From Akkermansiaceae bacterium (GTDB lineage: Bacteria; Verrucomicrobiota; Verrucomicrobiia; Verrucomicrobiales; Akkermansiaceae), in NCBI GenBank assembly GCA_905182405.1, contig CAJJBQ010000001.1, forward strand, positions 1,550,001 to 1,614,000: a stretch of DNA of 64,000 nt. Reading direction: 5' to 3'. Numbering within the stretch: the stretch's first letter is position 1; each line of letters begins with the position of its first letter. The notes beneath the pieces are model-generated. The model ran no database searches and had not been told where the DNA came from. It was given only the letters and a program-made list of their open reading frames with translations. Below are positions 27,079-35,980 of this stretch, piece after piece. A program made the position numbers and the translations under genes.

Positions 27079-28170
27079 TCAGCTTCGAGGGAACCAATGT
27101 GCTGTTTTTTTACAGAAGCTCACCAGCATGAGCATGAGAGGAACTTCGATGAGTAGTCCGACGACTGTTGCAAGAACTACACCGGAACTTTGCCCGAAAA
27201 GGATGACGGCGGTGGCGATAGCGACTTCAAAGTGGTTGGAAGCTCCTATCATGGCTGAGGGAGCGGCATCCTCATAGGTGAAATTCAGGAGCTTCGCGGC
27301 CAGATAAGTGATGGCAAAGATCAATATGGTCTGGAGGGTAAGTGGAATGGCGATCCAGAAAATAGTCATGGGGTTTTGCAGAATGGTTTCCCCTTTAAAA
27401 CTAAAGAGCAGGACCAATGTTACGAGGAGAGCCGCGATCGAAACCGGAGTCAGATAATGAAGGAACTTTTCGTTGAACCACTCCTGCCCCTTTGCTTGTA
27501 GAATCCACTTGCGAGAGAAATATCCTCCGACTAGGGGCAAGGCGACATAAAGAGAAACAGAAAGAAGAAGAGCCTGCCAAGGGACTGCCATTTGATTCAC
27601 GCCCAACAACCACCTTCCAAGGAGGCCATAGAGTGCAATCATCAAAAGCGAATTGACGGCAACCATGATCAGGGTGAGTCCTTGATTTCCCTTTGCTAAA
27701 AAGCTCCAGACCAAAACCATTGCGGTGCACGGAGCAATTCCCAAAAGGATAGCCCCGGAGATGTAAGAGCGGTAAAGTTCGACCTCGGTGCCCTCCTTGA
27801 TCATCTCGGTTCCGGGTAAAAGATCCTTAAAGAAAACTCCAAGAAATAAGGTCGCAATGCCGAACATCGTAAAGGGTTTGATGCCCCAATTCACAACGAG
27901 AGTCAGGATGACGGGCTTGAGATTTTCACTCGCCTTTACCATTTTCCCAAAGTCAATCTTCACCATGATGGGATACATCATGAAGAAGAGACAAATCGCG
28001 ATGGGAACGGAGACGACGGGCGCGCCATTCACCATAATCGACATGCTGTCCAAAGTGCGGGTCAGGTTTGGGGCGATCTTTCCCAATCCAATCCCGCCCA
28101 CGATGCAGAGAGCCACCCATAGGGTGAGTTTTCGTTCAAACAGGCTCATAGATTTGGTGTCTATGCTCAT
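27079..28170 (-). CDS. acr3: Arsenite efflux transporter, ACR3 family
   Basis: Exports As(III) across the inner membrane by proton antiport. The protein has about ten helices over 363 residues. The essential Cys is in [13 protein letters not shown] and the later conserved acidic residue in [10 protein letters not shown]. The first helix region [21 protein letters not shown] is the ACR3 N-terminal signature. The frame continues upstream to 28269, but [14 protein letters not shown] at 28170 fits the family and overlaps the arsJ stop by ATGA. Last gene of the arsenic operon. Confidence 0.93.
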   Translation of the reverse strand: MSIDTKSMSLFERKLTLWVALCIVGGIGLGKIAPNLTRTLDSMSIMVNGAPVVSVPIAICLFFMMYPIMVKIDFGKMVKASENLKPVILTLVVNWGIKPFTMFGIATLFLGVFFKDLLPGTEMIKEGTEVELYRSYISGAILLGIAPCTAMVLVWSFLAKGNQGLTLIMVAVNSLLMIALYGLLGRWLLGVNQMAVPWQALLLSVSLYVALPLVGGYFSRKWILQAKGQEWFNEKFLHYLTPVSIAALLVTLVLLFSFKGETILQNPMTIFWIAIPLTLQTILIFAITYLAAKLLNFTYEDAAPSAMIGASNHFEVAIATAVILFGQSSGVVLATVVGLLIEVPLMLMLVSFCKKTAHWFPRS

Positions 28171-29387
28171 TGGGACTTCGTGGTTTTTCGTGGAAGTGCG
28201 ATGGTTGTTAGCACCGCAATGAGGACGCAAATGGAACTCGTCCACATACAAGCGGAAAGCCCATGCCATTGGTAAACGAGACCAGAAAGCAAGGTTCCGA
28301 AAAGCCGTCCTCCTGCATTAGCCATGTAATAGAATCCGACATTCAGGGCTGCCTTATCAGAATCTGAATAGGCGAGAATGAGATAGGAATGGAGAGCCGA
28401 ATTTATCGCAAAAACAATGCCGAACAGGATGAGACCTCCGAGAATTGTTTCCGTGAGATGAAATTCAAATTGCACTCCCAAAGCAATCGCGACGGTGACA
28501 ATGGTCAGGGCAATTCCCCATCCCAAGGTGGAGGATGCCGTGTCGGAAACAGTTCTGCTCTTTCTCACCAAAACGGGAGCTGAAGCTTGCACAATGCCGT
28601 ATCCAATAACCCATATCGACATGAAGGTTCCTACTGCGGCAAAGCCCCATCCGAGAACCTCACTTAGGAAAACGGGCAAGGCGACCACGAACCAGACATC
28701 GCGTGAAGCGAAGAGAAAGAACCGTGCGAATGAGAGCACATTGATTTCCCCCGATTTTGAGAACAATTCTTTGAATTTGGTCTTTTGCTTCGACTTACCC
28801 AAGTCTCCTTTCAATCCTAAAATGGTGCTTAGAAGAACGACCCCCAAAGCAATGGCCATCGCCCAGAGGCTCCATTGAAAGCCGATGCTCGCGAGAAGAA
28901 CTCCTCCGAGTAAAAAACCGACACCTTTTAGCGCGTTCTTGGAGCCTGTAAGGATAGCCACCCAACGGAAAAGACCGGCTTGGGAATCTGCATCACCTTC
29001 GGGAACAAGAATTCGAACCGCACTCTTTGAACTCATTTTAGTGAGATCCTTTGCGACTCCGGAAAGAGCCTGTGTCCCCATAATGTAGCTAACTGCAACC
29101 CAAAGTTCCCAACTAAGATTGGTGAGAGAAAGTAAAACCAGAGAAAGAATTTGAAGAGATAATCCCGTGGTTAGAGTGATCTTTAAGCCCCTGGCCGAGG
29201 CCAACCACCCACCGAAGAGGTTGGTCAGAATTCCGCAAAACTCATAGAGAAGAAAGAGAAAGGCCAATTGAATAGCGCTCAGTCCCCGTTCGTGAAAGTG
29301 CAGGATCACTAACATTCGCAAGGCTCCATCTGTGAGCGAAAACCCCCAATAGGCCGCCGTGACGAGAGCGTAGTTTTTGGTGTTCAT
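28167..29387 (-). CDS. arsJ: Organoarsenical efflux MFS transporter ArsJ
   Basis: Exports 1-arseno-3-phosphoglycerate, the unstable product of the adjacent GAPDH, giving arsenate resistance without reduction. The start [26 protein letters not shown] and the block [16 protein letters not shown] are characteristic of ArsJ. About twelve helices over 406 residues fit the MFS. The identification is strengthened by order: a GAPDH gene immediately upstream and acr3 immediately downstream. The frame is open further upstream into the GAPDH gene; the ATG at 29387 is the family start. Confidence 0.93.
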   Translation of the reverse strand: MNTKNYALVTAAYWGFSLTDGALRMLVILHFHERGLSAIQLAFLFLLYEFCGILTNLFGGWLASARGLKITLTTGLSLQILSLVLLSLTNLSWELWVAVSYIMGTQALSGVAKDLTKMSSKSAVRILVPEGDADSQAGLFRWVAILTGSKNALKGVGFLLGGVLLASIGFQWSLWAMAIALGVVLLSTILGLKGDLGKSKQKTKFKELFSKSGEINVLSFARFFLFASRDVWFVVALPVFLSEVLGWGFAAVGTFMSIWVIGYGIVQASAPVLVRKSRTVSDTASSTLGWGIALTIVTVAIALGVQFEFHLTETILGGLILFGIVFAINSALHSYLILAYSDSDKAALNVGFYYMANAGGRLFGTLLSGLVYQWHGLSACMWTSSICVLIAVLTTIALPRKTTKSQ

Positions 29388-29410
29388 TTGGGACTGGGAT
29401 CGATCAACGG

Positions 29411-30418
29411 TCAAAGGGATGCTGCCACGATTTTTGTCAGATCCATCATTCTGTTGGAATACCCCCACTCGTTGTCATACCAGACAAGCAACTTGAGTTG
29501 AGTGTCGTTGACCATCATCGTGGAAAGGGAATCAACGATTCCCGACCGTGGATCATTAACGTAATCAGCGGATACAAGCGGACGTTCCTCGTATCCGAGA
29601 ATCCCTTTCAGTTCTCCTTCGGAAGCAGCTTTCAGAGCGGCATTCACCTCGGCAACATTGCTTTTCTTTTCCAATTCAAAGACGCAGTCGGTGAGCGAGG
29701 AGTTGAGGATTGGAACGCGAACAGCAACGCCATTGAGTCGGCCTTTCAACTCGGGATAAATCATGGTGATGGCCGTGGCTGATCCCGTTGTCGTCGGGAT
29801 CAGGGAATTGATGGCAGACCGGGCACGGCGAAGATCGGCATGAGGCGCATCGACGATGGTTTGTGTATTTGTAAGATCGTGCAAAGTCGTGATCATTCCG
29901 TGACGAATCCCGAAGGTTTCATTGATGACTTTTACCACCGGGCCGATACAATTTGTGGTGCAGGATGCGGCGGTAAGGATGTGATGTATTTCCGGTTGAT
30001 AGAGGTGGTTATTGCATCCCACCACGACATTGAGCGCACCTTCTTTAACCGGAGCGGCTACGATTACCTTCTTGATGCCTTGGTCGAGATAAGGTTGGAG
30101 AAGTGTCGGGGTTTTAAATTTTCCCGAACACTCAAGAACGATATCGACTTCACTGGCAGCCCAATCGACAGCCCCTGGTGTGCTCTCCGAGGAATAATTG
30201 ATCGAGTGACCATCGACGGTAATCGATTTTTCATCCGCTGTAATACGGTGATTCCAGCGGCCATGCACGGTATCAAACTCGAGAAGGTGCGCCGCCGATT
30301 TAGCGGGGGCTTTCGGTTCGTTGATGTGGACGAATTCCAGCTCATCTGAGCCAAATGCAGCCCGTAAATTAAGACGACCAATCCGGCCAAATCCGTTGAT
30401 TCCAATTTTGATGCTCAT
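29411..30418 (-). CDS. gapdh: Glyceraldehyde-3-phosphate dehydrogenase of the arsenic operon
   Basis: Acts on glyceraldehyde 3-phosphate with arsenate replacing phosphate, making 1-arseno-3-phosphoglycerate for ArsJ. The Rossmann [15 protein letters not shown] is at residues 6-20 and the catalytic loop [17 protein letters not shown] near 150, with Cys of ASCTTN as nucleophile and the His of the later HDLTNTQ block. [12 protein letters not shown] near the C-terminus is the standard closing motif. Its start overlaps the arsC relic stop as ATGA. It is probably dedicated to arsenate and not to glycolysis, by context. Confidence 0.93.
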   Translation of the reverse strand: MSIKIGINGFGRIGRLNLRAAFGSDELEFVHINEPKAPAKSAAHLLEFDTVHGRWNHRITADEKSITVDGHSINYSSESTPGAVDWAASEVDIVLECSGKFKTPTLLQPYLDQGIKKVIVAAPVKEGALNVVVGCNNHLYQPEIHHILTAASCTTNCIGPVVKVINETFGIRHGMITTLHDLTNTQTIVDAPHADLRRARSAINSLIPTTTGSATAITMIYPELKGRLNGVAVRVPILNSSLTDCVFELEKKSNVAEVNAALKAASEGELKGILGYEERPLVSADYVNDPRSGIVDSLSTMMVNDTQLKLLVWYDNEWGYSNRMMDLTKIVAASL

Positions 30419-30552
30419 GATAATTCTGCTGGGTCAAGGCCTGCGCTGAAGGCAAGGGATTTCTCGTCTTGAAGGGAATTCAAGATTGCTTCCGCGATGT
30501 GACTTCTTGCCGAATTGGGGTTACCGCGAAATAAAACGTTTTTCTTTTTCAT
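30415..30552 (-). pseudogene. 45-residue N-terminal relic of a low-molecular-weight-phosphatase-type arsenate reductase (ArsC)
   Basis: A short frame between arsR and the GAPDH gene reads MKKKNVLFRGNPNSARSH, then IAEAILNSL and [12 protein letters not shown] before the stop. This matches the first 45 residues of LMW-PTP ArsC proteins (VLFLCxxNSARSxMAEAxLN ... FSAG). The P-loop Cys that attacks arsenate is replaced by Gly (VLFRGNPNSARS). The rest of the protein, about 90-100 residues, is missing. It starts 19 bases after arsR and its TGA overlaps the GAPDH ATG (ATGA), so it may survive only to couple translation. It is too short for most gene callers. Confidence 0.75.
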
Positions 30553-30571
30553 AGGGACTCATCTGATGATT

Positions 30572-30910
30572 TTAACAAATCGAACACGCTTCATTCTCCG
30601 TGCCTCGACTCAGGCACAGCTCGGGGTGGCCTTGGCAGCAGTCTTCAGATAGGAAGAGCATGAGTTCCCGCATCTTTTCATTCCGAAGCCGATATTTGAT
30701 GGAGCGTCCGATACGCTCGGAATCGATTAAACCAGATGAATTTAGCTCTTTAAGATGAAAAGACATGGTTGGCTTGGGGATTTCGAGGGCCCGGGAAAGA
30801 TCACCTGCGCAGAGGCCCTCTGCACCATTCTTCACGAGGAGCCGGAACACCTCCAATCTTGATTCCTGAGCGAGGGCGGTAAGAGTTTGAACGGCCATCT
30901 TTAATTCCAT
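30572..30910 (-). CDS. arsR: ArsR-family arsenic-responsive repressor
   Basis: Binds operator DNA and releases it on As(III) binding. Winged-helix core: LTALAQESRLEVFRLL, LEIPKPTMSFHLKELNSSGL (recognition helix) and RIGRSIKYRL (wing). C-terminal Cys residues (EDCCQGHPELC and CSIC at the end) are the likely As(III) ligands, as in the C-terminal-binding ArsR types. Two starts are possible: ATG at 30910 (MELK) or ATG at 30898 (MAVQ). The promoter -10 box is only 10 bases upstream of the first, so that start would give an almost leaderless mRNA. Confidence 0.92.
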   Translation of the reverse strand: MELKMAVQTLTALAQESRLEVFRLLVKNGAEGLCAGDLSRALEIPKPTMSFHLKELNSSGLIDSERIGRSIKYRLRNEKMRELMLFLSEDCCQGHPELCLSRGTENEACSIC

Positions 30911-30919
30911 AGTTTTGAA

Positions 30920-30948
30920 ATTATGAAATTAGTAGGATTATTTGTCAA
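30920..30948 (-). promoter_or_regulatory. Sigma-70-type promoter of the arsenic operon
   Basis: On the minus strand TTGACA (30948-30943) is followed after exactly 17 bases by CATAAT (30925-30920), one mismatch from consensus. The spacer and -10 lie in an AT-rich stretch with AATTTCAT/AATTTCAA half-repeats that could be the ArsR operator. The predicted transcript begins about 3 bases before the upstream ATG of arsR. Confidence 0.75.
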
Positions 30949-31329
30949 ACGTCTTCTTCTCGATTTACAGTATTTTGGGGGACTACAAATCTGTAACGTA
31001 ACCATTTCGATTTAGGTCCACTTTCCTTCCGAGTTTTCCAGCATGTTGTTCCTTCGAGATGGAAGTTTTTAGCTCATCCTCACGGGACTTTTCGGTCTAA
31101 CTTACATCGTGGGCCATTTCGAAAATCTGATTATGTGGGAATTTCCGGATCAAAATAAGGTTCGATTTATCAGCACTAACCGAGAAAAGAATCCAGGCTT
31201 TTTATCAGGCTGCGATCGCGTCGTGGAGAAGGCTCCATGAAACCGGACTGCGGCCTCCCTGCATGCCTTGGTTTATTGGTTGTCTGGATACTTAATAAAC
31301 AGCCATTCAAGTCTGAAAAATAGATCTCG
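30949..31329. other. Gene-free region at the island edge
   Basis: No supported gene. It contains the left 55-bp direct repeat (31140-31194, listed separately). Short open frames are unlike any family I know. It lies between the arsenic operon promoter and the copper-ATPase relic. Confidence 0.5.
31140..31194 (+). repeat. 55-bp direct repeat, left copy
   Basis: Identical over 55 bases, in the same orientation, to 57181-57235. In the right copy the first 19 bases encode the last residues and stop (ISGSK, stop) of a sulfatase gene; here the same codons end no recognisable gene. The two copies lie about 26 kb apart and could be attachment or target-site duplications of an island. Confidence 0.85.
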
Positions 31330-31872
31330 AACTGGATCGATTTTTATTTCACGACACCGGTATTGTTCTCGGTGGGTGGGACCTTTTTTGTGATGGATTG
31401 GCGATCTCCGAAGCGAAGATTTTTCAATCAATCACGGGAGGGAGAGTTCGCGGAACGATCGACGGTCGAATCATCAGCTTGGGGAAGAAGGATTTCCTGG
31501 AAAGCGAGGCTTCATGTTTCCTGACGAACCTATTTTTGAGGTAATGAGTCTTGAGAACGTGGCGCAATCGCCGCTTAGATTTCTAGGGACAGCAAGGCCA
31601 AGAATCATTGGAATTTCTGATCCCGTGAAATAATGCAGTGCCGAGGCTATTAAGAAACTCCATGACCCGAGCATCTGGGTCATCATGGCCACCGGTGACA
31701 ATATTCACTCAGTCAACGCTGTCGGCAAAGCGCACAGTATCGACGAAGTTTATCCTGAGTTCAATCCTGCTGAAAAAATCCGGATCGTTAAAGAATTGAA
31801 TGCCAAGGGAGTGACCGTGGCGATGACTGGAGAGAGGATCAATGATGTGCCGGCATTTTTCTCAGCTCAATG
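31330..31872 (+). pseudogene. Heavy-metal (copper-type) P1B-ATPase relic
   Basis: Three frames hold successive fragments of one P-type ATPase. Frame A (from 31330): NWIDFYFTTPVLFSVGG and FFVMDWRS, resembling the transmembrane segment before the TGE/A-domain region. Frame B (from 31410): AKIFQSITGGRVRGTIDG and IISLGKKDFLES, the nucleotide-binding domain. Frame C (from about 31600): GISDPVK, an in-frame TAA, AEAIKKLHD, MATGDNIHSVNAVGK, VYPEFNPAEKIRIVKEL and VAMTGERINDVPA, the hinge region (normally TGDGxND). Several deletions separate them and the phosphorylation DKTGT site is lost. Confidence 0.8.
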
Positions 31873-32117
31873 ATTGTTGGTGCCGCCATGAGCTTTAGTT
31901 CGTTCTCGGTGATTTTGAATGCACGGCGGTTGAAGAAGAGAAATTTCACATCATAGGAGCTGCTCGAAGGGTTTCGTTTCGAGGCTAAATCAGGGTTAAT
32001 TGCGTGTTTCTAAAAAATCACGTTTGCTTCGTCGGGGTGTTTTGCTAATTTTTTTTTGTGGGTGCTATCGATCTATCGATAATTTTTCCTGCAAAACACC
32101 TTTCAATGCACAGTTTC

Positions 32118-32154
32118 GCCGTTGTAGCTCAGGGGTAGAGCGATTCACTCGTAA
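32118..32154 (+). pseudogene. 5' half of a tRNA-Thr gene
   Basis: The first 37 bases of a tRNA (acceptor 5' strand, D arm, and anticodon 5' stem and loop with CGT) match the intact tRNA-Thr at 57573 at 35 of 37 positions. After the loop the match stops; no variable arm, T arm or 3' acceptor strand follows, so it cannot fold as a tRNA. It is in the same orientation as the intact gene. Confidence 0.85.
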
Positions 32155-32465
32155 AGCATGGCGATATGGCTGAGAGCTATTTAAGGACAAGGTCTACAGC
32201 GATCCGGTAACATTTTTGGGTAGCATATTATCGGGATTTTACATGAATCTGTACGCTATTAGCTTGGTTGGTAATAACGATCATCACTCGGAACTGATCA
32301 CTTTTCACTGAATTGTTAGGGTGATGTTGCGTTAAGTTGGATCGGGCACGCCATCGGGCGTAACTCGTGTTTGGATGAATATAGGAGTATTTAAAAACAC
32401 GAAAAGTTTGAGAAAACTGGCCAATAGTTCTTCGAGACAAACTTAGTAAATGAGTAAATCGCGCA
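32155..32465. other. Gene-free stretch after the tRNA fragment
   Basis: 311 AT-rich bases without a supported gene. It shares only an 11-base TTTGGGTAGCA string with the region upstream of the intact tRNA (about 57404). Confidence 0.4.
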
Positions 32466-33007
32466 ATGGCCTTTCAAACGAACGACGGTAACGACATAAG
32501 AATTCGTTTCACTTTATGTGAGAAATGAAGCGGCTGTCTTTTCGTTCGTGATGGCGCTGGTGAAACACACTGCAGATGCCGAAGATGTCGTGCAGCGAGC
32601 GAGTGTGACAATGTGGCGCTGTTTCGACCGTTTCGAGTCGGGAACGAACTTTCGGGCTTGGGCGTTTCAGATTGCTAAAAATGAAGCCCTCAACCTCCTG
32701 TCGAAGAACAAGCGAGTCCGTTCACGTCTTTAGCGAAAAACTCATCGCGATGCTCGCTGATCAAGCCGAGGAACGCGCAGGTGATCTTGATGCGAGGCAG
32801 CGTGCGCTCGATTTCTGTGTGGAAAATCTACCTCCGAACGAACATGAAATCGTGGAGGGATGTTATCGCGAAGGGTCGACGATTCGTTCCTTTTCCGAGC
32901 AGGCCGGGGTGACAGCCAACAAAATTTACAAACAACTCAACCGTGTGCGGCGTAAATTACAAAAGTGTATCGAACGTCGGTTGGGACTCGAGGAGGTGAC
33001 ACAATGA
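32466..33007 (+). pseudogene. ECF-like sigma-70 family sigma factor, frameshifted
   Basis: Sigma region 2 and region 4 are both present but in different frames. A first piece, MAFQTNDGND from 32466, leads to EFVSLYVRNEAAVFSFVMAL in the next frame, then HTADAEDVVQRASVTMWRCF and NFRAWAFQIAKNEALNLL. That frame ends at TAG 32731-32733 within CGT CTT TAG C. The +1 frame continues FSEKLIAMLADQAEERAGD, LPPNEHEIVEGCYREGS and the region 4 helix VTANKIYKQLNRVRRKL. It precedes a FecR-type gene with a 4-base overlap (stop at 33007, next ATG at 33004). The shift at CTT TAG C resembles the prfB site CTT TGA C. Decay, sequence error or recoding are all possible. Confidence 0.7.
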
Positions 33008-34326
33008 TTGATGACGAATTACAGAACTGGATCGACAAGTCCTTAAATGAAACCGCCACTGCAGAAGAAGCGCAAGCTCTTGAGGAGCGCTTGCTTGGTG
33101 ATTCGGCAGCTCGCGATCACTATTTAAACGAAGTCTACCTTCACTCTTCGTTGCGTCGCCGGTTCTCTGTTGATGGAGAGCAGGTTCCTTCTCTCGACAT
33201 CGTTCCCAATAAGAGCCGGCGAGAGCTCGTGCTCGGGGTGGCGATCGCGGCGAGCTTGGCACTGCTTGCCGGAATTCTTTCGCTCTGGACCACGGATTCA
33301 AAATCTCCCGCTTCGATTACTCAAGTCTTTGGTGCTTATCGCGGCGATGGGACTGCTTATGTCGTTGGAGAGCCAGTGGGGCAGGGAACCCAGTTGCTCG
33401 ATCGCGGACTTCTTCGCTTGGACTTTTTGAATGGTGCGCGTGTCACGATTGAAGGCCCCGCTCAATTTGAAGTAACGAGTGAAATGCGGATGGTATTACA
33501 TCGCGGAGTGGTGACGGCAACGATTCCTGAGGCGGCAATCGGTTTTGTCGTCGATACCACCGCCGCTCAGGTGGTTGATCTCGGCACTTCATTCGGAGTC
33601 TCTGTGGGCGAGGACGGCCTCACCGATGTTTGTGTCTTTGACGGCGAAGTGGAAGTGACCAATCAGACAGACGCGGCTCCTCGCGTTGTGCGGGAAGGAC
33701 AAGCCGTTCGAACCAGTGGACCATCGAAGACCATTGATTCTGTGGCCTATGAAACGACTCAATTCGAGAACGCATGGCCGATAAATTCCGGGGTTTTGCA
33801 AACGACCGGTTCGATGCGCTTTGTCTCTCCCGGCCCTGATTTCCATCCAGGAAACTATGAAGATAATCAGCACATCATTGTTTTCCCCGAGCGCAGGGAC
33901 TTTGTTTCGAAGAAGGAACTTCGTTTGGATTTGGTGGACCCTGGTGAATATATTATCTCGCATTATGATAATAAGCCGGTCCTGCCGACGGGGCGTCGCC
34001 TGACAAGCTATCTTCTTCAGTTGAATGCCTATCCAGAAGGGGAGGATCCCAATCGCAGACGGAGTGTTCGCGGGCAGATTACTTTTTCCAAGCCGATTGT
34101 TGGGGTCATTTCTGATGATCGCGTGTTGATCGAGTCGGAGGCGATTTTTGGGCTTCCCAATGTGACTTATCCAAGCGCACGGATGATCGAGCCCCGCCCT
34201 GAGGGTGATGAACGCCCGGGATTCGACACCCTTATCCTGGCAGCTGATCGGAGAACGCTGATTATCGAATTACAAGAGAACCCCGGCCACCTCGATCAGG
34301 TTCGGGTGCTCGTTGAAGCCGAATAA
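33004..34326 (+). CDS. FecR-domain anti-sigma-like membrane protein
   Basis: A 440-residue protein with a cytoplasmic N-terminal anti-sigma-like segment (DDELQNWIDKSLNETATAEE, then LLGDSAARDHYLNE), one membrane helix at about residues 77-97 (VLGVAIAASLALLAGIL), and a FecR-type beta domain (about 120-250) with GARVTIEGPAQFEV and VDLGTSFGVSV. The last 170 residues are a PVC-specific beta-rich domain. Such proteins hold the adjacent ECF-like sigma factor until a periplasmic signal arrives. The frame opens at 32965, but the ATG at 33004 overlaps the sigma stop (ATGATTGATG context). This gene is intact while the sigma gene is not. Confidence 0.8.
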   Translation: MIDDELQNWIDKSLNETATAEEAQALEERLLGDSAARDHYLNEVYLHSSLRRRFSVDGEQVPSLDIVPNKSRRELVLGVAIAASLALLAGILSLWTTDSKSPASITQVFGAYRGDGTAYVVGEPVGQGTQLLDRGLLRLDFLNGARVTIEGPAQFEVTSEMRMVLHRGVVTATIPEAAIGFVVDTTAAQVVDLGTSFGVSVGEDGLTDVCVFDGEVEVTNQTDAAPRVVREGQAVRTSGPSKTIDSVAYETTQFENAWPINSGVLQTTGSMRFVSPGPDFHPGNYEDNQHIIVFPERRDFVSKKELRLDLVDPGEYIISHYDNKPVLPTGRRLTSYLLQLNAYPEGEDPNRRRSVRGQITFSKPIVGVISDDRVLIESEAIFGLPNVTYPSARMIEPRPEGDERPGFDTLILAADRRTLIIELQENPGHLDQVRVLVEAE

Positions 34327-34335
34327 GAGATATCA

Positions 34336-35955
34336 ATGAACTTCAATATCCATATCCTCGCTATTTTGTTCCTTTTTCCTTCCGTCGGTTTCGCGGACAA
34401 GGAGCCGAATTTCGTTATCATTTACGCTGACGACCTTGGCTACAGCCAACTCAGCGTTTCGATGATGAAGGAGAAGCCGGAGTATGCCCATCCGCTTCAT
34501 CAAACCCCAAATATTGCCAAGCTCGCGGAACGCGGAATGCGCTTTGCAAGTGCCTACGCACCATCGCCCGTCTGCACTCCTTCGCGTGCGAGCATTCAAT
34601 TTGGAATGACCACTGCCCGCGTCGGGTGCATTTCGATTCACGATGTCGTGATGAATAAGCGGAAAATCGATATGAGCAAGAACGTGTCGATCGCAGAAAT
34701 GATCAAGACTGCGAACAAGGACTACGTGACTGCTTTTTTCGGCAAGGGCTGCACTCCGATGGGTTGGTTCAAGGATCACGGATACGATGTCACCGACTTT
34801 AATCATACGAACCCCAACGGTAACGCACACGGCGACTGGTGGGAGCCTCAGACCAAGACTCCGATTCCCGACGATGACCCCAAGCGACTCTTCAGCCTTG
34901 CGAAGACCTCGGTGAATTTTCTCGAGAAGCGGGCAGGGGATCAAAAGCCATTCTTCCTGACGATTTCGCATTACGCCGTGCACGTGCGTAACACCTCCCT
35001 CAAGAGCACCCGTGAGAAGTATCTGAAGATGATCGCTGAACGGAACGGTATCGATGGAGGGATTCCCGATTTCCCAAAGTCCGACGCCAAGAAAAAAAAT
35101 GGGTCATCTAAATTGCGGCACTATTGGGAAGAAGCCAATTACGCCGCCATGATGGAAGACATGGACCGCTCCATCGGGATCGTGCTCGATAAACTCAAAG
35201 CGCTTGGCCTCGACGAAAATACTTACGTCATCTTTTCCTCGGATAACGGAGGCGGGAGTAAGAACCCTCCGCTCCAGGGGGGGAAGGCCAAGATGTGGGA
35301 AGGCGGCTTGCGCGTCCCCATGATCGTGGCCGGGCCCGGGGTCGCTCCCAACTCGCAATGCGATCAACCCGTCGCCCAATGGGACTATCTCACGACCATG
35401 CATGACCTTGTCGGGAGCCAGATCCCATTACCAAAAAATCTCGACGGCATCAGCCTCCGTCCTGTCTTTGAAAAAGGCAACGCTGGTAAGCTTGCCAAGC
35501 GGGACACCGGGTTCGTCTTTCACTTTCCCGCCTTTTATACCACGCCGATCACTTCCTACCGCGAGGGCGATTACAAGCTCATGCGCCAACTGAATACCGG
35601 AGAGGTCAAGCTCTTCAATGTCGCTGAGGATATGGGCGAGTCCAAGGAACTCTCAAAAGAAATGCCGGAGAAGACCGAGGAAATGATTCGTAAACTGAAT
35701 GCCTATCTAAGGAAGGTCGATGCGTGGACGATGAAGGAGGTTTACGACACCCGTCAGGAGGAACTCGATGAATGGATCGACAAGGACAAGCTGCGCATCT
35801 CGGCAAACAGGAAGAAGCTGGAAGGCCAAAACCTCAAGGCTTCCGAGAGGCAAAAACTGAAGTCTGAAATGGAGTCCTCGCTACAGAATTTAAAGCGGCA
35901 TGAGAAGAATATCGAAGAGCTGAAAGCACAGCGCATCATAGAGCGCTGGTTCTAA
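34336..35955 (+). CDS. Sulfatase with C-terminal coiled coil
   Basis: Signal peptide about 1-20. Metal site IIYADDLGYSQLS and formylglycine site CTPSR with Cys at about 80; later blocks include FFLTISHYAVH and FSSDNGGGSKNPPLQGGK. The final 80 residues are Lys/Glu-rich (ELDEWIDKDKLRISANRKKLE and onwards) and predict a coiled coil, a common end of this PVC sulfatase subfamily. It starts 9 bases after the FecR gene and may be part of its regulon. Substrate unknown. Confidence 0.9.
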   Translation: MNFNIHILAILFLFPSVGFADKEPNFVIIYADDLGYSQLSVSMMKEKPEYAHPLHQTPNIAKLAERGMRFASAYAPSPVCTPSRASIQFGMTTARVGCISIHDVVMNKRKIDMSKNVSIAEMIKTANKDYVTAFFGKGCTPMGWFKDHGYDVTDFNHTNPNGNAHGDWWEPQTKTPIPDDDPKRLFSLAKTSVNFLEKRAGDQKPFFLTISHYAVHVRNTSLKSTREKYLKMIAERNGIDGGIPDFPKSDAKKKNGSSKLRHYWEEANYAAMMEDMDRSIGIVLDKLKALGLDENTYVIFSSDNGGGSKNPPLQGGKAKMWEGGLRVPMIVAGPGVAPNSQCDQPVAQWDYLTTMHDLVGSQIPLPKNLDGISLRPVFEKGNAGKLAKRDTGFVFHFPAFYTTPITSYREGDYKLMRQLNTGEVKLFNVAEDMGESKELSKEMPEKTEEMIRKLNAYLRKVDAWTMKEVYDTRQEELDEWIDKDKLRISANRKKLEGQNLKASERQKLKSEMESSLQNLKRHEKNIEELKAQRIIERWF

Positions 35956-35980
35956 AGATCGCTTCAACGATTTGGAATAA

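Noticed and set aside
32118..32154. A second functional tRNA-Thr
   Set aside because: The 3' half is absent, so no cloverleaf forms.
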